This document shows positions 34,575-44,641 of a stretch of 64,000 bases of DNA, piece after piece. The notes below the pieces were generated by a model. That model saw only the letters and a program-made list of their open reading frames with translations, ran no database searches and had not been told where the DNA came from. Each line of letters opens with the position of its first letter. Positions within the stretch are counted from its first letter, which is position 1. Both the position numbers and the translations under genes were made by a program. The DNA lies in the NCBI GenBank assembly GCA_029246385.1, contig JAQWNG010000025.1:310001-374000 (forward strand), in the 5' to 3' direction. This DNA comes from Halioglobus sp. GTDB lineage: Bacteria; Pseudomonadota; Gammaproteobacteria; Pseudomonadales; Halieaceae.

Positions 34575-35492
34575 TTAGGCACAATTGGCCAACAACAGCA
34601 TTTCCATCAGGGCTTTTTGCGCATGCAGACGATTCTCCGCCTCATCCCAGATCACCGTGTCGGGCGCATCCATCAATTGTGCGCTGATCTCTTCTCCACG
34701 ATGGGCGGGCAGGCAGTGCATATAGAGCGCGTCACTAGCAGCGAGGCTCATCAGTTCACCATTGACTTGGTAGCGCGCAAATAACTCGGCGCGCTCGCGT
34801 TGCTCATGTTCCTGCCCCATAGAGGCCCAGACGTCAGTAACCACCAGATCTGCGCCGCGTGCGGCCGTCTCCGGATCATGCTCAATGGATACCCGATCAC
34901 GATTGGCATGGACCAGTGCGCTGTCTGGCTCGAACCCCGGGGGACAGGCGATGCGCAGCTCAAAATCGAACTGTCGCGCGGCGTTGATGTAGGACTGACA
35001 CATGTTGTTGCCATCCCCGACCCAGCACACTCGCTTGCCGGCGATGCTGCCACGGTGCTCCATCCAGGTTTGCATATCTGCCAACAGTTGGCAGGGATGA
35101 TAGTCATCAGTCAAAGCGTTGATAACGGGCACCGAGGAGTGCGCCGCGAAGCGCTCTACGATGTCATGCCCGAAGGTGCGAACCATGACGATGTCTACCA
35201 TTGAAGAGATTACTCTTGCGCTATCTTCGACCGGCTCACCTCGCCCCAGCTGGGTATCCTCGGCAGATAGGAACATCGCATGCCCCCCCAGCTGCGTCAT
35301 GCCCACCTCAAATGATACCCGGGTGCGGGTCGATGATTTGGCAAAAAACATAGCCAACACGGAGCCTGGGAATGCGCGCTGATCTTCTCCTGCGCGGCAT
35401 GCATGCTTCATTTCAATGCTGCGCCGGATGAGCTGCTGCAACTCCCGCGGGCTAAAATCCAACAGTGTCAAAAAGTGCCGAGTATCTGACAT
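34575..35492 (-). CDS. argF: Ornithine carbamoyltransferase
   Basis: A 305-residue OTCase. The carbamoyl-phosphate site [10 protein letters not shown] lies near residue 53, and the ornithine-site motif [12 protein letters not shown] is near the C-terminus. It condenses carbamoyl phosphate and ornithine to citrulline in arginine synthesis. It is 37 bp downstream of argD on the same strand, so argD-argF is an operon. I find no ARG box that I would defend. Confidence 0.95.
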   Translation of the reverse strand: MSDTRHFLTLLDFSPRELQQLIRRSIEMKHACRAGEDQRAFPGSVLAMFFAKSSTRTRVSFEVGMTQLGGHAMFLSAEDTQLGRGEPVEDSARVISSMVDIVMVRTFGHDIVERFAAHSSVPVINALTDDYHPCQLLADMQTWMEHRGSIAGKRVCWVGDGNNMCQSYINAARQFDFELRIACPPGFEPDSALVHANRDRVSIEHDPETAARGADLVVTDVWASMGQEHEQRERAELFARYQVNGELMSLAASDALYMHCLPAHRGEEISAQLMDAPDTVIWDEAENRLHAQKALMEMLLLANCA

Positions 35493-35529
35493 GATCAGTG
35501 CTGCCTTTTACTTATACGTTGTTGTGAGT

Positions 35530-36696
35530 TCAGTCGAAGTTGAGAATGAGGTCGGCGACGCCATTGGCCAGCTCGCGCGCTTCTTGCTCATTGATCACTA
35601 ATGGCGGCAGCAAGCGGACGGTTTTGCCGTCGGTGACGTTGATCAGCAAGCCAGCGTCTAGACCGTGTTTGACCAGCTCGCCGCAATTGTTGCGTAACTC
35701 AATGCCCAGCATCAATCCTTGCCCCCGAATTTCCTTGAATTGCTTGGCGTTTTTGAGTCGGCTAAGCAGAGTCTCGCGAATCAGTTGTCCCATGGCAACT
35801 GCATTGCTACATAGTTGCTCACGCGTGATGGCGTTAACGACTGCCAGCCCTGCCGAGCATGCCAGTGGGTTGCCGCCAAAGGTAGAGCCATGCTGGCTGC
35901 TACCTAATACCTGCGCTGCAGCCCCGCGTGCTAGACAAGCTCCAATAGGTACCCCGTTGCCCAGCCCCTTAGCGGTGGTAACGACATCAGGCGCTACATC
36001 GAGGCCTTGATAGGCAAAATAAGTGCCAGTGCGGCCGTTGCCGGTCTGAACTTCATCAAGCATCAGCAGCCAATCCTGTTGATCACAGATTCGTCGAGCG
36101 GCCTGAAGGTAAGCTGGGTCAAGCGGTTTGACACCGCCCTCGCCCTGAATCGGTTCTGCTAGGAACGCCACGACATCGGGGTTGTTTATCGCGATCTGCT
36201 GTAGGGCCTCTGCATCGTTGCACGGTGCACGGACGAAACCTGATACTAGAGGCTCAAAGCCCGCCTGAATTTTGCGATTTCCAGTGGCGCTGAGCGTGGC
36301 TAGGGTGCGGCCATGGAAAGCGCCCTCCAGCACCACGATGGCAGGTTTTTTAATTCCACGATTGTGCCCGTAAAGACGTGCGAGTTTTATTGCCGCTTCA
36401 TTGGCTTCGGCGCCGGAATTGCCGAAGAAGCAATTGTCCATGCCTGCCACTTGCGTCAGGGCCGTGCCCAGTTGCTCCTGCGCCTCAATGCGGTATAGGT
36501 TAGACGTATGCACCAGTTTGTCGGCTTGCTCTATAATAGCGGCCGTGACCGCCGGATGCGCATGGCCCAGCCCGTTGACAGCAATGCCCGAGATGGCGTC
36601 CAGATAGCGGCGCCCCTCGGTATCAAAAACATACACGCCTTTTCCGTGGCTGAATGCCACGGGCAAGCGAGCATAAGTTTGCATCAGCGCCGACAT
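35530..36696 (-). CDS. argD: Acetylornithine aminotransferase
   Basis: A 388-residue class III PLP aminotransferase. Stretches present are YLDAISGIAVNGLGHAHP at the N-terminus, FFGNSGAEANEAAIKLAR, the PLP Asp in LLMLDEVQTGNGRTG, and the Schiff-base Lys in TTAKGLGNGVPIGA. ArgD makes N-acetylornithine from the semialdehyde with glutamate, and often also serves in lysine synthesis. It precedes argF directly. An alternative is succinylornithine or another ornithine-type transaminase; the argF context favours ArgD. Confidence 0.93.
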   Translation of the reverse strand: MSALMQTYARLPVAFSHGKGVYVFDTEGRRYLDAISGIAVNGLGHAHPAVTAAIIEQADKLVHTSNLYRIEAQEQLGTALTQVAGMDNCFFGNSGAEANEAAIKLARLYGHNRGIKKPAIVVLEGAFHGRTLATLSATGNRKIQAGFEPLVSGFVRAPCNDAEALQQIAINNPDVVAFLAEPIQGEGGVKPLDPAYLQAARRICDQQDWLLMLDEVQTGNGRTGTYFAYQGLDVAPDVVTTAKGLGNGVPIGACLARGAAAQVLGSSQHGSTFGGNPLACSAGLAVVNAITREQLCSNAVAMGQLIRETLLSRLKNAKQFKEIRGQGLMLGIELRNNCGELVKHGLDAGLLINVTDGKTVRLLPPLVINEQEARELANGVADLILNFD

Positions 36697-36879
36697 GATT
36701 CGGGCTCCCCCAAAAACAAAAAAAGGCAGCGGTGGCGGCCTTAAAACTCGCGACTATAAACACATGATGAAGGATTGGCAATCCAACCGAACACACAGGC
36801 ACCATTTGTGTTAATAATAGGGTAAAATGCCTGACTCAAACACAACCCTTTAGACGGCCATAATTAGATAGGACAGTTG

Positions 36880-37209
36880 ATGGATACTATAGAAATCATT
36901 AAAGAACAGCTGCAGAACAATCAAATTCTGCTGTATATGAAAGGCTCCCCGAATCAGCCACAGTGCGGCTTTTCGGCCCGCACCGTGGAGGCTTTGATGG
37001 CTTGCGGAGAACGTTTCGCCTATGTGGACATTTTGACCAACCCTGACATTCGGGCTGCGCTCCCGGGCTATGCGAACTGGCCGACCTTCCCGCAATTATG
37101 GGTCAACGGTGAGCTGGTTGGAGGCTGCGATATCGTCGCTGAGATGCACGATAGCGGAGAGTTACAGACCTTGATTAAAGAGCAAGCCGCGGCGGAGGAT
37201 CCCGAATAG
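36880..37209 (+). CDS. grxD: Monothiol glutaredoxin Grx4
   Basis: A 109-residue monothiol glutaredoxin from ATG 36880 (AGGACAG upstream). The active site is PQCGFS with C29; KGSPNQPQCGFS is the family hallmark. WPTFPQLWVNGELVGGCDI holds the cis-Pro and glutathione-binding parts. Such proteins carry a glutathione-ligated [2Fe-2S] cluster and deliver it to other proteins. It is divergent from argD and precedes a 2-Cys peroxiredoxin, though with a 146-bp gap. Confidence 0.96.
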   Translation: MDTIEIIKEQLQNNQILLYMKGSPNQPQCGFSARTVEALMACGERFAYVDILTNPDIRAALPGYANWPTFPQLWVNGELVGGCDIVAEMHDSGELQTLIKEQAAAEDPE

Positions 37210-37355
37210 GGTTGCCCGCAATAGCCTTTCGCTATCGAAATGATACTTACAATTAAATAGGCGATGTATACGGGCCTGTGTATTATTCGGTGTTGAGCGC
37301 ACTGCTTCATGGGGAAGTGCTGTGACTCAATGGACCAGTGAGGGAGTGTAGATAC

Positions 37356-37958
37356 ATGGGCGTTTTAGTTGGTAAGTTGGCACCTGATTTTGATGTGGCG
37401 GCAGTACTTGGTACGGGGGAGATTGTAGATTCCTACAAGCGCTCCGAAGCGATGGCAGGTAAGTACGGGCTCGTTTTTTTCTATCCGTTGGACTTCACCT
37501 TTGTGTGCCCTTCAGAGCTGATCGCGTTGAATCATCGTATGGATAAATTCCGCGAGTTGGGAGTAGAGGTAGTATCCGTATCGATTGATTCGCAGTTTAC
37601 GCACAATGCTTGGCGCAATACAGCAGTCAATGACGGCGGTATCGGCGCTGTGACTTACACCATGGCCGCTGATATTAACCACGATATCTGTCGCGCTTAC
37701 GATGTAGAAGCAGCTGACGGCGTCGCTTTTCGTGGGGCCTTTATTATCGACCGAGAGGGCAATGTACGCTCTCAGTTGGTGAATGATCTGCCACTGGGGA
37801 GAAACATTGATGAGTTAATTCGATTAGTGGAGGCATTACAGTTCACTGACGAGCATGGTGAAGTGTGCCCGGCGGGTTGGAACAAGGGTGACAAGGGCAT
37901 GGATGCCTCACCTGATGGTGTTGCGACCTATTTGGCAGAGAATGCTCAAACGCTATAA
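37356..37958 (+). CDS. Typical 2-Cys peroxiredoxin (AhpC/Prx1 type)
   Basis: I start at ATG 37356 (MGVLVGKLAP); a GTG 18 bases earlier overlaps the ribosome site GGGAG. 200 residues. The peroxidatic C51 is in PLDFTFVCPSE and the resolving C171 is in GEVCPAGW, so it forms intersubunit disulfides. It reduces H2O2 and alkyl peroxides in the cytosol, recycled by thioredoxin or AhpF. No ahpF is adjacent. A clean terminator follows. Confidence 0.93.
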   Translation: MGVLVGKLAPDFDVAAVLGTGEIVDSYKRSEAMAGKYGLVFFYPLDFTFVCPSELIALNHRMDKFRELGVEVVSVSIDSQFTHNAWRNTAVNDGGIGAVTYTMAADINHDICRAYDVEAADGVAFRGAFIIDREGNVRSQLVNDLPLGRNIDELIRLVEALQFTDEHGEVCPAGWNKGDKGMDASPDGVATYLAENAQTL

Positions 37959-37974
37959 GTGAACGGATTGTGCC

Positions 37975-38001
37975 AAAAAACGGGCATTGTGCCCGTTTTT
38001 T
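37975..38001. terminator. Bidirectional intrinsic terminator after the 2-Cys peroxiredoxin
   Basis: AAAAAACGGGCA (37975-37986) and TGCCCGTTTTTT (37990-38001) form a perfect 12-bp inverted repeat with a 3-base loop. The 6-bp GC stem plus T run ends the peroxiredoxin transcript; it also reads as a terminator for the convergent isomerase gene at 38053-38691. Confidence 0.9.
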
Positions 38002-38052
38002 GTGCCCTGCATTTGCTGAGATTGCGCGCTAAATCTATTGGTGGCGCCAATG

Positions 38053-38691
38053 TTATTGACCGTTCACTCGCCGTTTCAGGCGAGCTTCGACTAACTCCAA
38101 GCGGTCGTTGCCGAAATACATATCATCACCATCGATAAACAGGGTTGGAGAACCGTAACCGCCACGCGCGATAAGTTCGTCAGTATTTTGACGCAGTAAG
38201 GTTTTGTAACGCTGATTGGAAATGGCGCTGAAAAAACCCTCAACGTTCAGACCTACGCGGGCGCAAATCGAACTCAGTACCTCATCATCAGCGATATTAG
38301 GCGATTCGCTCTCCCAATAAGTTTCAAAAACAGCCCGAGAGTAGGGCACCATAAAACCTTGCTCCTCAGCATAAAAAGCGCCACGCATAGCTTTGACACT
38401 GCGTATGGGGTGGCCCTTGGGCATGTCTGCGCGCACACCGCATAACTGCGCCCAATCCTGCAGATCCTTCATATAATAGTTTAAACGCGGACTACCGCTG
38501 CTGCTGAACATCGCCTCGCGCGCTTGGTAGACCTCTTTATTGACAGCATTAAAAACGCCGCCGACTAGAATCGGACGCCAGCGTATAGGCAGAGCTAATT
38601 TTTCCATTATCGGAATAACTCGCGTGAATGCGAAGTAAGTCCAAGGGCTAGAGCAGTCATAGAAGAACTCTAAAGTCGGTTTTGTTGTCAT
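38053..38691 (-). CDS. 2-hydroxychromene-2-carboxylate isomerase-like (GST kappa/DsbA fold)
   Basis: A 212-residue DsbA-fold protein of the GST-kappa/HCCA isomerase group. The start LEFFYDCSSPWTYFAFTR (8-25) is the family motif, with Ser in SSPW where glutathione binds. GYGSPTLFIDGDDMYFGNDRL near the end has the cis-Pro and the final signature. Members isomerise naphthalene-derived intermediates or use glutathione on other substrates; no naphthalene genes are near, so the substrate is unknown. Divergent from proA and convergent with the peroxiredoxin. Confidence 0.85.
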   Translation of the reverse strand: MTTKPTLEFFYDCSSPWTYFAFTRVIPIMEKLALPIRWRPILVGGVFNAVNKEVYQAREAMFSSSGSPRLNYYMKDLQDWAQLCGVRADMPKGHPIRSVKAMRGAFYAEEQGFMVPYSRAVFETYWESESPNIADDEVLSSICARVGLNVEGFFSAISNQRYKTLLRQNTDELIARGGYGSPTLFIDGDDMYFGNDRLELVEARLKRRVNGQ

Positions 38692-38786
38692 AGTTTCACC
38701 TAAAAGAAATTCAGCTGTGAGCCTAGCACATCACCAGCGTTGATCAGGTATAATCACGTCATTGGGACGGGATGGATTAGTGTGTG

Positions 38787-40043
38787 ATGGACGTTGATCA
38801 GTACATGCAAGAGTTGGGCATCGCCGCGCGGGCGGCATCGCATGTTGTCGCGGCTGCGCCGCCCGCTGCGCGTAATGGTGCACTGCTGGCCATGCATGAT
38901 GCCCTCGATGGTGCGCGCGCTGCGTTGGCGGAGGCCAACGCAGTAGATATGGAGCAGGGCCGTGCAAAGGCATTGGATGCGCCGTTACTGGACCGTTTAG
39001 AGCTGACGCCGACGCGCATTGATGCGATGTTGGAAGGCTTGCGCCAGGTAGCCGCGCTGCCAGACCCCGTGGGTAGTATCTCGGAAATGAGAAGCATGGA
39101 GAGTGGCATTCAGGTAGGGCGTATGCGTGTGCCCTTGGGTGTGATTGGGATTATCTATGAATCACGGCCCAACGTGACCGTGGAGGCGGCGAGTCTGTGC
39201 CTCAAATCTGGCAACGCTGTCATCCTGCGTGGGGGCTCTGAGTGTTTGGCGTCTAACACGGCTATTGCCCAGTGCTTAGCGCAAGGTTTGTGTGACGCTG
39301 AATTACCTTCTGCTGCGGTCCAAGTTGTAGCCGTGGCAGACCGAGAGGCGGTAGGACAATTAATCACGATGCCCCAGTATGTGGATGTGATTATTCCTCG
39401 CGGCGGGAAGGGCCTCATTGAACGTATCAGTCGAGACGCGAAGGTGCCAGTTATCAAGCACCTAGACGGTGTATGTCACGTTTATATTGACGACGGTGCC
39501 GACAATGATATGGCTATTAGTATTGCTGTTAATGCCAAGACTCAGCGTTATGGCACCTGTAATACGATGGAAACACTGCTGATTGCGGCGTCCAAAGCGG
39601 GCGAGATTTTGCCGCGGCTTGCGCAGGATTATGCTGCGGCAGGAGTAGAGTTACGCGGTTGCCCTGCCGTGCGGCAAGTGGTGTCAAATATTAAAGTGGC
39701 TAGTGAGTTGGACTGGCGCGAAGAATATTTGGCGCCCATTCTCGCGTTGCGTGTAGTGGATGGTCTTGATCAGGCGATTGAGCACATCAACACTTACAGC
39801 TCTCAGCACACGGACAGCATTGTCACGCGGGATCACGGGCGGGCCCTGCGGTTTTTGCGGGAAGTGGATTCCAGTTCGGTGATGGTCAACGCGTCCACGC
39901 GTTTAGCCGACGGCTTTGAGTACGGCTTGGGTGCAGAGATCGGTATCTCCACTGACAAACTGCATGCCCGAGGCCCCGTAGGCCTGGACGGACTCACTAC
40001 GCAAAAGTTCGTTGTGTTTGGTGAGGGGCAGCTTCGCACTTGA
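38787..40043 (+). CDS. proA: Gamma-glutamyl phosphate reductase
   Basis: A 418-residue aldehyde-dehydrogenase-fold enzyme from ATG 38787 (a GTG just before is in frame). It carries [39 protein letters not shown] and the catalytic Cys in [12 protein letters not shown]. It reduces gamma-glutamyl phosphate to glutamate semialdehyde for proline synthesis. It overlaps nadD by 4 bp (TTGA), so it heads the nadD-rsfS-rlmH-mrdA block as in Pseudomonas. The proB partner is elsewhere. Confidence 0.96.
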   Translation: MDVDQYMQELGIAARAASHVVAAAPPAARNGALLAMHDALDGARAALAEANAVDMEQGRAKALDAPLLDRLELTPTRIDAMLEGLRQVAALPDPVGSISEMRSMESGIQVGRMRVPLGVIGIIYESRPNVTVEAASLCLKSGNAVILRGGSECLASNTAIAQCLAQGLCDAELPSAAVQVVAVADREAVGQLITMPQYVDVIIPRGGKGLIERISRDAKVPVIKHLDGVCHVYIDDGADNDMAISIAVNAKTQRYGTCNTMETLLIAASKAGEILPRLAQDYAAAGVELRGCPAVRQVVSNIKVASELDWREEYLAPILALRVVDGLDQAIEHINTYSSQHTDSIVTRDHGRALRFLREVDSSSVMVNASTRLADGFEYGLGAEIGISTDKLHARGPVGLDGLTTQKFVVFGEGQLRT

Positions 40044-40708
40044 GTGCGTCGCTTCCCTCTGCCCCTCCTTTAGCCCCGTTGGTTGGGGTGTTCGGCGGTA
40101 CCTTCAATCCAGTACACTATGGTCATCTGCGCTCAGCGCTAGAGCTAGTGGAAAGACTGGACCTGAGGCAGTTAAGCCTGATGCCCAGTGCGTTACCGCC
40201 CCACCGTGATGTGCCAACATGCAGTGCCGAGCGACGTGCAGCGATGGTGAATTTAGCCATAAGCGGAGAGTCTCGTCTCGTGTGCGATGCCAGAGAAATG
40301 CAACGGCCTGGTAAGTCCTATACCATTGATAGTCTGATTGAGTTACGGGGCGAATTAGGCGCGCAGCAGAGCATTTGTATGGTGCTCGGTTGCGATGCAG
40401 TGCAGCAGATTGCGACTTGGCATCGCTGGCGAGAGTTGCTGGATTGGGCCCACATCGTCATTATTGCGCGACCGGGCTGGCAGCTGCCTCGCGAAGGAAA
40501 GTTAGCGCAGTGGTTGAGCACGCACCACTTGGAGAGTTCAGCGCTATTGCGACAGCACCCCTGTGGAGGGATTGTAGTCGAGGAGTTGCGTCCCTTGTCG
40601 ATATCGTCTACCGAGATACGGGATTTGCTGGCTTCCGGTCGTTCAGCTCGCTACCTGATGCCACAGTCGGTCTTGGACTATATTCAAACGCACAAACTTT
40701 ATTGTTAA
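40040..40708 (+). CDS. nadD: Nicotinate-nucleotide adenylyltransferase
   Basis: A 222-residue nucleotidyltransferase. The motif [17 protein letters not shown] holds GGTFDP-like and HxGH elements, and the C-terminal SSTEIRDLL is the ISSTxIR motif. It adenylates nicotinate mononucleotide to deamido-NAD. TTG 40040 overlaps the proA stop by 4 bp, so the two are translationally coupled. In relatives it precedes rsfS, as here. Confidence 0.96.
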   Translation: MSASLPSAPPLAPLVGVFGGTFNPVHYGHLRSALELVERLDLRQLSLMPSALPPHRDVPTCSAERRAAMVNLAISGESRLVCDAREMQRPGKSYTIDSLIELRGELGAQQSICMVLGCDAVQQIATWHRWRELLDWAHIVIIARPGWQLPREGKLAQWLSTHHLESSALLRQHPCGGIVVEELRPLSISSTEIRDLLASGRSARYLMPQSVLDYIQTHKLYC

Positions 40709-40750
40709 ATAATTGGATCGTTTATATGAATATCACCATCAGCCAGCCCT

Positions 40751-41086
40751 ATGGAACCTAAAGCTTTCGCGCAGTTTGTCGTCGATGCGCTGGGCGATTT
40801 AAAGTCGGTCAACCCAGTAATGCTGGATGTCAGAGATCTGACCGACGTGACCGACTACTTGGTGATCACCAGTGGCACGTCTACTCGTCATGTAAAGTCC
40901 CTCGCTAGCCATGTTTCAGTAGAAGCCAAGAAGCGCGATATCCATCCCTTGGGTATGGAGGGCGACGATGCGGGTGATTGGGTGCTGTTGGATTTTAGTC
41001 ACGTGGTCCTTCATGTCATGCTGCCGGAGATGCGAGATTTTTACGATCTGGAGCGCTTGTGGACCAAGTCTGAAGTCATCGACTGA
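40751..41086 (+). CDS. rsfS: Ribosome silencing factor RsfS
   Basis: A 111-residue RsfS (Iojap family). The core LDVRDLTDVTDYLVITSGTSTRHV is diagnostic, with EGDDAGDWVLLDFSHVVLHVM behind it. It binds L14 of the large ribosomal subunit and prevents joining when nutrients are short. Its TGA stop shares a base with the ATG of rlmH (TGATG), so they are coupled. Confidence 0.95.
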   Translation: MEPKAFAQFVVDALGDLKSVNPVMLDVRDLTDVTDYLVITSGTSTRHVKSLASHVSVEAKKRDIHPLGMEGDDAGDWVLLDFSHVVLHVMLPEMRDFYDLERLWTKSEVID

Positions 41087-41556
41087 TGCGAATCAGTGTG
41101 GTCGCGGTCGGAACTCGGATGCCAGCATGGGTAACGCACGGTATTGATGAGTATAGCAAGCGCATGCCGCGCGAATTAAAATTGCTATGGCGAGAAATTC
41201 CCTTGGCCCGCAGGGCTAAAGATACGGCTGGAGATCAAGCCTGCGCAGCAGAGGGCGATCAGATTTTGAAGGTCATCCCTCCAGCGGAGCGCGTGATCGC
41301 CTTAGATGTGGGGGGCAAGCGTATGTCTACCGCCCAGCTGGCAGAGCAGCTGACTGTTTGGCAAAGGTCGGGAGATAATTACAGTGTTGTAATTGGCGGC
41401 CCCGATGGGCTTTCTTCAAGTTGCCTGGCACGTGCTGATCAATGCTGGTCGCTCAGTGATCTTACGCTGCCACATCCGCTGGTGCGGGTGCTGTTGATAG
41501 AGCAGTTGTATCGGGCTTGGACAATCACTGTCAACCACCCGTATCATCGCGCATAG
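41086..41556 (+). CDS. rlmH: 23S rRNA (pseudouridine1915-N3)-methyltransferase RlmH
   Basis: A 156-residue SPOUT methyltransferase. VIGGPDGLSSSCL is the SAM-binding trefoil-knot loop, and the C-terminal LPHPLVRVLLIEQLYRAWTI is family-typical, ending in HPYHRA. It methylates pseudouridine 1915 in helix 69 of 23S rRNA. Length is exact for the family. It lies between rsfS and mrdA. Confidence 0.96.
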   Translation: MRISVVAVGTRMPAWVTHGIDEYSKRMPRELKLLWREIPLARRAKDTAGDQACAAEGDQILKVIPPAERVIALDVGGKRMSTAQLAEQLTVWQRSGDNYSVVIGGPDGLSSSCLARADQCWSLSDLTLPHPLVRVLLIEQLYRAWTITVNHPYHRA

Positions 41557-41599
41557 TGATAACCCCTTTAACGCAGTTCAGGTTCGGCAAGCCACTTAA

Positions 41600-43447
41600 A
41601 TGCTACCTCAATTTGATTTAAAAGATTCGCAGCTTGAGTCCCGCATTTTTGGCAGCCGCACCATTATCGCGATTTGCCTAGTGGTGCTGCTGCTGGGTCT
41701 CATTCTTGTGCGGTATTACGCATTACAGATCACAGAGTATGAGGTCTATCGCACCCAGTCTGAGCGCAATCGCGTGCAGTTGCAGCCTCTGCCACCGAAG
41801 CGAGGTCTTATTTATGACCGTAACGGTGTTTTGCTTGCCGATAACCGGCCCAGTTACGTTCTCTCTATAGTGCGCGAGCGGGTGGATGATTTGGACCTTG
41901 CTCTGTCGGAGTTACAGGGCCTGTTATCGATTTCAGAGCGCGATTTAGAGAATTTCCATAAAAAAGTTAGCCGCAGTCGGCCTTATGAACCAGTGCCTTT
42001 GCGTTTTCGCCTGACAGAGAATGAACGTGCTTTGCTGGCGGTCAATCGATTTCGTCTGTCGGGCGTGGTGGTGGAGGCGCAATTACTCCGTCACTATCCG
42101 CATGGCGAGTTGTTTTCCCATGCTCTTGGCTATGTTGGGCGTATCAGCGAAGAAGAAGTTCAGGCGCTAGACGAGACAGACTATCGCGGTACCTTTTATG
42201 TGGGCAAAGTGGGCATCGAGAAGTTCTACGAAGACGTCCTGCACGGGGATGTGGGTTACCAGAATGTTGAAAGCAACGCCCACGGACGCGTCTTGCGTGT
42301 GCTCGAAAGATTCCTTCCGGTCACGGGTAAGGATCTGACGCTGTCCCTTGATTACCGTTTACAGCGCGCCGCTTTTGACGCTCTTGGTGATCGGCGCGGC
42401 GCAGTGGTTGCGCTCAGTCCTCTATCGGGGGAGGTCTTGGCGTTGGTATCCACCCCGGGGTTTGATGCCAACCTGTTTGTTAATGGCATCAGCTATACAG
42501 ATTATAACGCGCTGCGCGACTCGCCGGATGTACCGCTGTTTAACCGAGCTATTCAGGGCTCCTATCCTCCGGGCTCAACTATTAAGCCTTTTATGGCGAT
42601 GGCTGGACTTCAGTCGGGGTTGGTGACACCTGAGTCAACCGTGCCTGATCCGGGTTGGTACAGTCTTCCGGGTGACTCGCACCGTTATCGGGATTGGATT
42701 TTGCGGATAACAGGCACGGGACACGCTCCCCTGGTCAACATGAAAATGGCCATTGCTGAATCTTGCGATGTGTATTTTTATGATCTTGCCCGCCGCCTTA
42801 CAATAGACCGTATGGCCGAGTATCTGCACCCTTTTGGTTTCGGCGCAAGAACGGGTGTCGATACCACCAGTGAGCGCGGTGGCATATTGCCGTCAACGGA
42901 CTGGAAGCGCGACGCAATGGGCCAGCCCTGGTACCCAGGCGAAACCATCAGCGCGGGTATCGGTCAGGGGTATATGCTAGCCTCGCCTCTGCAATTGGCG
43001 GTTGCGACCGGGGTCATGGCGAGCAAAGGACAGCGCCAGGTTCCGCATCTGGTGATGGCAGTAGACGGAAAACCGTTGCCGGTGACTTCATTAGAGCCGC
43101 TGATAGCGCCTGCCGAATACTGGGAGACAATATTTGATGGCATGCGCGAAGTGGTGCATGGTCGCAAAGGCACGGCGAAAGCTCTGGCGCCCGGGATAAC
43201 TTATGAGATGGCGGGAAAGACCGGTACCGCCCAGGTTATTGGTATCGCGCAAAATGCGGTATATAACGAGGCTGACGTTTCGGAGCGGCATCGACATCAT
43301 GGATTGTTTATCGCGTTTGCTCCCGTTGAGGCGCCAACTATTGCCGTAGGTATTATCGTAGAAAACGGTGGGGGAAGCTCCGCAGCGTCGCCAATAGCGC
43401 GCGACGTGATCGACGCCTGGTTATCATCGAGCCCTGCTGATGGGTGA
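41600..43447 (+). CDS. mrdA: Penicillin-binding protein 2, peptidoglycan transpeptidase of the elongasome
   Basis: A 615-residue PBP2. One N-terminal span (IIAICLVVLLLGLILVRYY, 22-40) anchors it in the inner membrane. The dimerisation/pedestal region has PPKRGLIYDRNGVLLADN. The catalytic Ser is S326 in PPGSTIKPF (SxxK), SCD serves as SxN in AESCDVYFYDLA, and KTG is in MAGKTGTAQ. With RodA it makes side-wall peptidoglycan. Its end overlaps rodA by 8 bp. Confidence 0.96.
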   Translation: MLPQFDLKDSQLESRIFGSRTIIAICLVVLLLGLILVRYYALQITEYEVYRTQSERNRVQLQPLPPKRGLIYDRNGVLLADNRPSYVLSIVRERVDDLDLALSELQGLLSISERDLENFHKKVSRSRPYEPVPLRFRLTENERALLAVNRFRLSGVVVEAQLLRHYPHGELFSHALGYVGRISEEEVQALDETDYRGTFYVGKVGIEKFYEDVLHGDVGYQNVESNAHGRVLRVLERFLPVTGKDLTLSLDYRLQRAAFDALGDRRGAVVALSPLSGEVLALVSTPGFDANLFVNGISYTDYNALRDSPDVPLFNRAIQGSYPPGSTIKPFMAMAGLQSGLVTPESTVPDPGWYSLPGDSHRYRDWILRITGTGHAPLVNMKMAIAESCDVYFYDLARRLTIDRMAEYLHPFGFGARTGVDTTSERGGILPSTDWKRDAMGQPWYPGETISAGIGQGYMLASPLQLAVATGVMASKGQRQVPHLVMAVDGKPLPVTSLEPLIAPAEYWETIFDGMREVVHGRKGTAKALAPGITYEMAGKTGTAQVIGIAQNAVYNEADVSERHRHHGLFIAFAPVEAPTIAVGIIVENGGGSSAASPIARDVIDAWLSSSPADG

Positions 43448-44582
43448 TTATGTTCGGCAGCTGCCGCATCAGGGTTCCCATGACATGGCTAGGCGTCCCA
43501 GCGTGGTCAGCCGCGTTCACATTGACATACCTTTGCTGTTATTGCTGCTGTTACTAACTTTTTACGGTTTGGTGGTGCTGTACAGTGCATCGGGCCAGAG
43601 TATGGCAGCGGTTACGCGGCAAGGGACTTACTTTGCGCTAGGCTATGTGGTGATGCTTTTGGCCGCGCAAATCAGCTTGCAGCGCTACGCAAGGTTGGCA
43701 CCTTGGCTTTATGTTTTAGGGCTGACAGCGCTGGTGGCTGTTGTGTTTGTTGGAGTAGGTGCAAAGGGTGCCCAGCGTTGGTTGGAGATCGGGGGTTTTC
43801 GTTTTCAGCCCTCGGAGATTCTGAAACTGGTGGTGCCGCTGGTCGTCGCTTGGTTTCTAGCTGGGCGGACCTTGCCGCCGGGATTGTTTTCTATAGGCGG
43901 GTCATTGGTTTTGTTGGGGTTGCCCGCCATGTTAATTGTGATTCAGCCAGATTTAGGAACGTCGCTGTTGATTGCCGCCAGCGGCCTATTCGTTCTGTTC
44001 ATGGCTGGCCTTCGCTGGCGTATTATCATGCTGGCGCTTGCGCTCGCGGCAGCGTCGGCATGGCCAGCCTGGATGTATGGACTCAAAGATTATCAGAAAC
44101 AACGCATTCTTACGATGTTTGACCCTGACAGCGACAAGTTGGGAGCGGGATGGAATATTATCCAGTCTAAGACAGCCATCGGTTCGGGCGGTTGGCAGGG
44201 TAAGGGTTGGCTTCAAAGTACGCAGTCACGGTTGGACTTCTTGCCCGAGAGCCATACGGATTTCATCATCGCGGTGCTGGCGGAGGAGCACGGGTTGCAG
44301 GGTATAATACTGCTCATGGGTATTTATTTATTGATTTTGTTACGCGGCTTCTGGATTGGCGTGCACGCGCAAACCAATTTTGGTCGTATGGTGGCCGGAA
44401 GTCTGACATTGACGTTTTTCGTGTATATTTTTGTTAATATGGGAATGGTAGCTGGGCTGCTACCGGTGGTAGGCGTTCCACTGCCCTTGGTAAGTGCTGG
44501 CGGAACCTCCCTAATAACGCTGCTCGCCGGCTTTGGTATTCTTATGGCGATTAGTACGGAAAGTCGCAATGGCGCTGTGTGA
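43440..44582 (+). CDS. rodA: RodA, peptidoglycan glycosyltransferase of the SEDS family
   Basis: A 380-residue polytopic protein with about ten membrane spans. GAKGAQRWLEIGGFRFQPSE and QPDLGTSLL are SEDS signatures, with the conserved acidic and polar loop residues. The C-terminal end has GMVAGLLPVVGVPLPLVSAGG. It polymerises glycan strands with PBP2. I keep ATG 43440, overlapping mrdA by 8 bp; ATG 43485 (MARRPSV) with AGGG upstream may be the true start, giving 365 residues. Confidence 0.95.
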   Translation: MGDYVRQLPHQGSHDMARRPSVVSRVHIDIPLLLLLLLLTFYGLVVLYSASGQSMAAVTRQGTYFALGYVVMLLAAQISLQRYARLAPWLYVLGLTALVAVVFVGVGAKGAQRWLEIGGFRFQPSEILKLVVPLVVAWFLAGRTLPPGLFSIGGSLVLLGLPAMLIVIQPDLGTSLLIAASGLFVLFMAGLRWRIIMLALALAAASAWPAWMYGLKDYQKQRILTMFDPDSDKLGAGWNIIQSKTAIGSGGWQGKGWLQSTQSRLDFLPESHTDFIIAVLAEEHGLQGIILLMGIYLLILLRGFWIGVHAQTNFGRMVAGSLTLTFFVYIFVNMGMVAGLLPVVGVPLPLVSAGGTSLITLLAGFGILMAISTESRNGAV

Positions 44583-44641
44583 GCTCGGCGTGATGCTGAA
44601 ACATGTTATACACGTTTTTTGAAGAGATTGGGTTTTAGTTT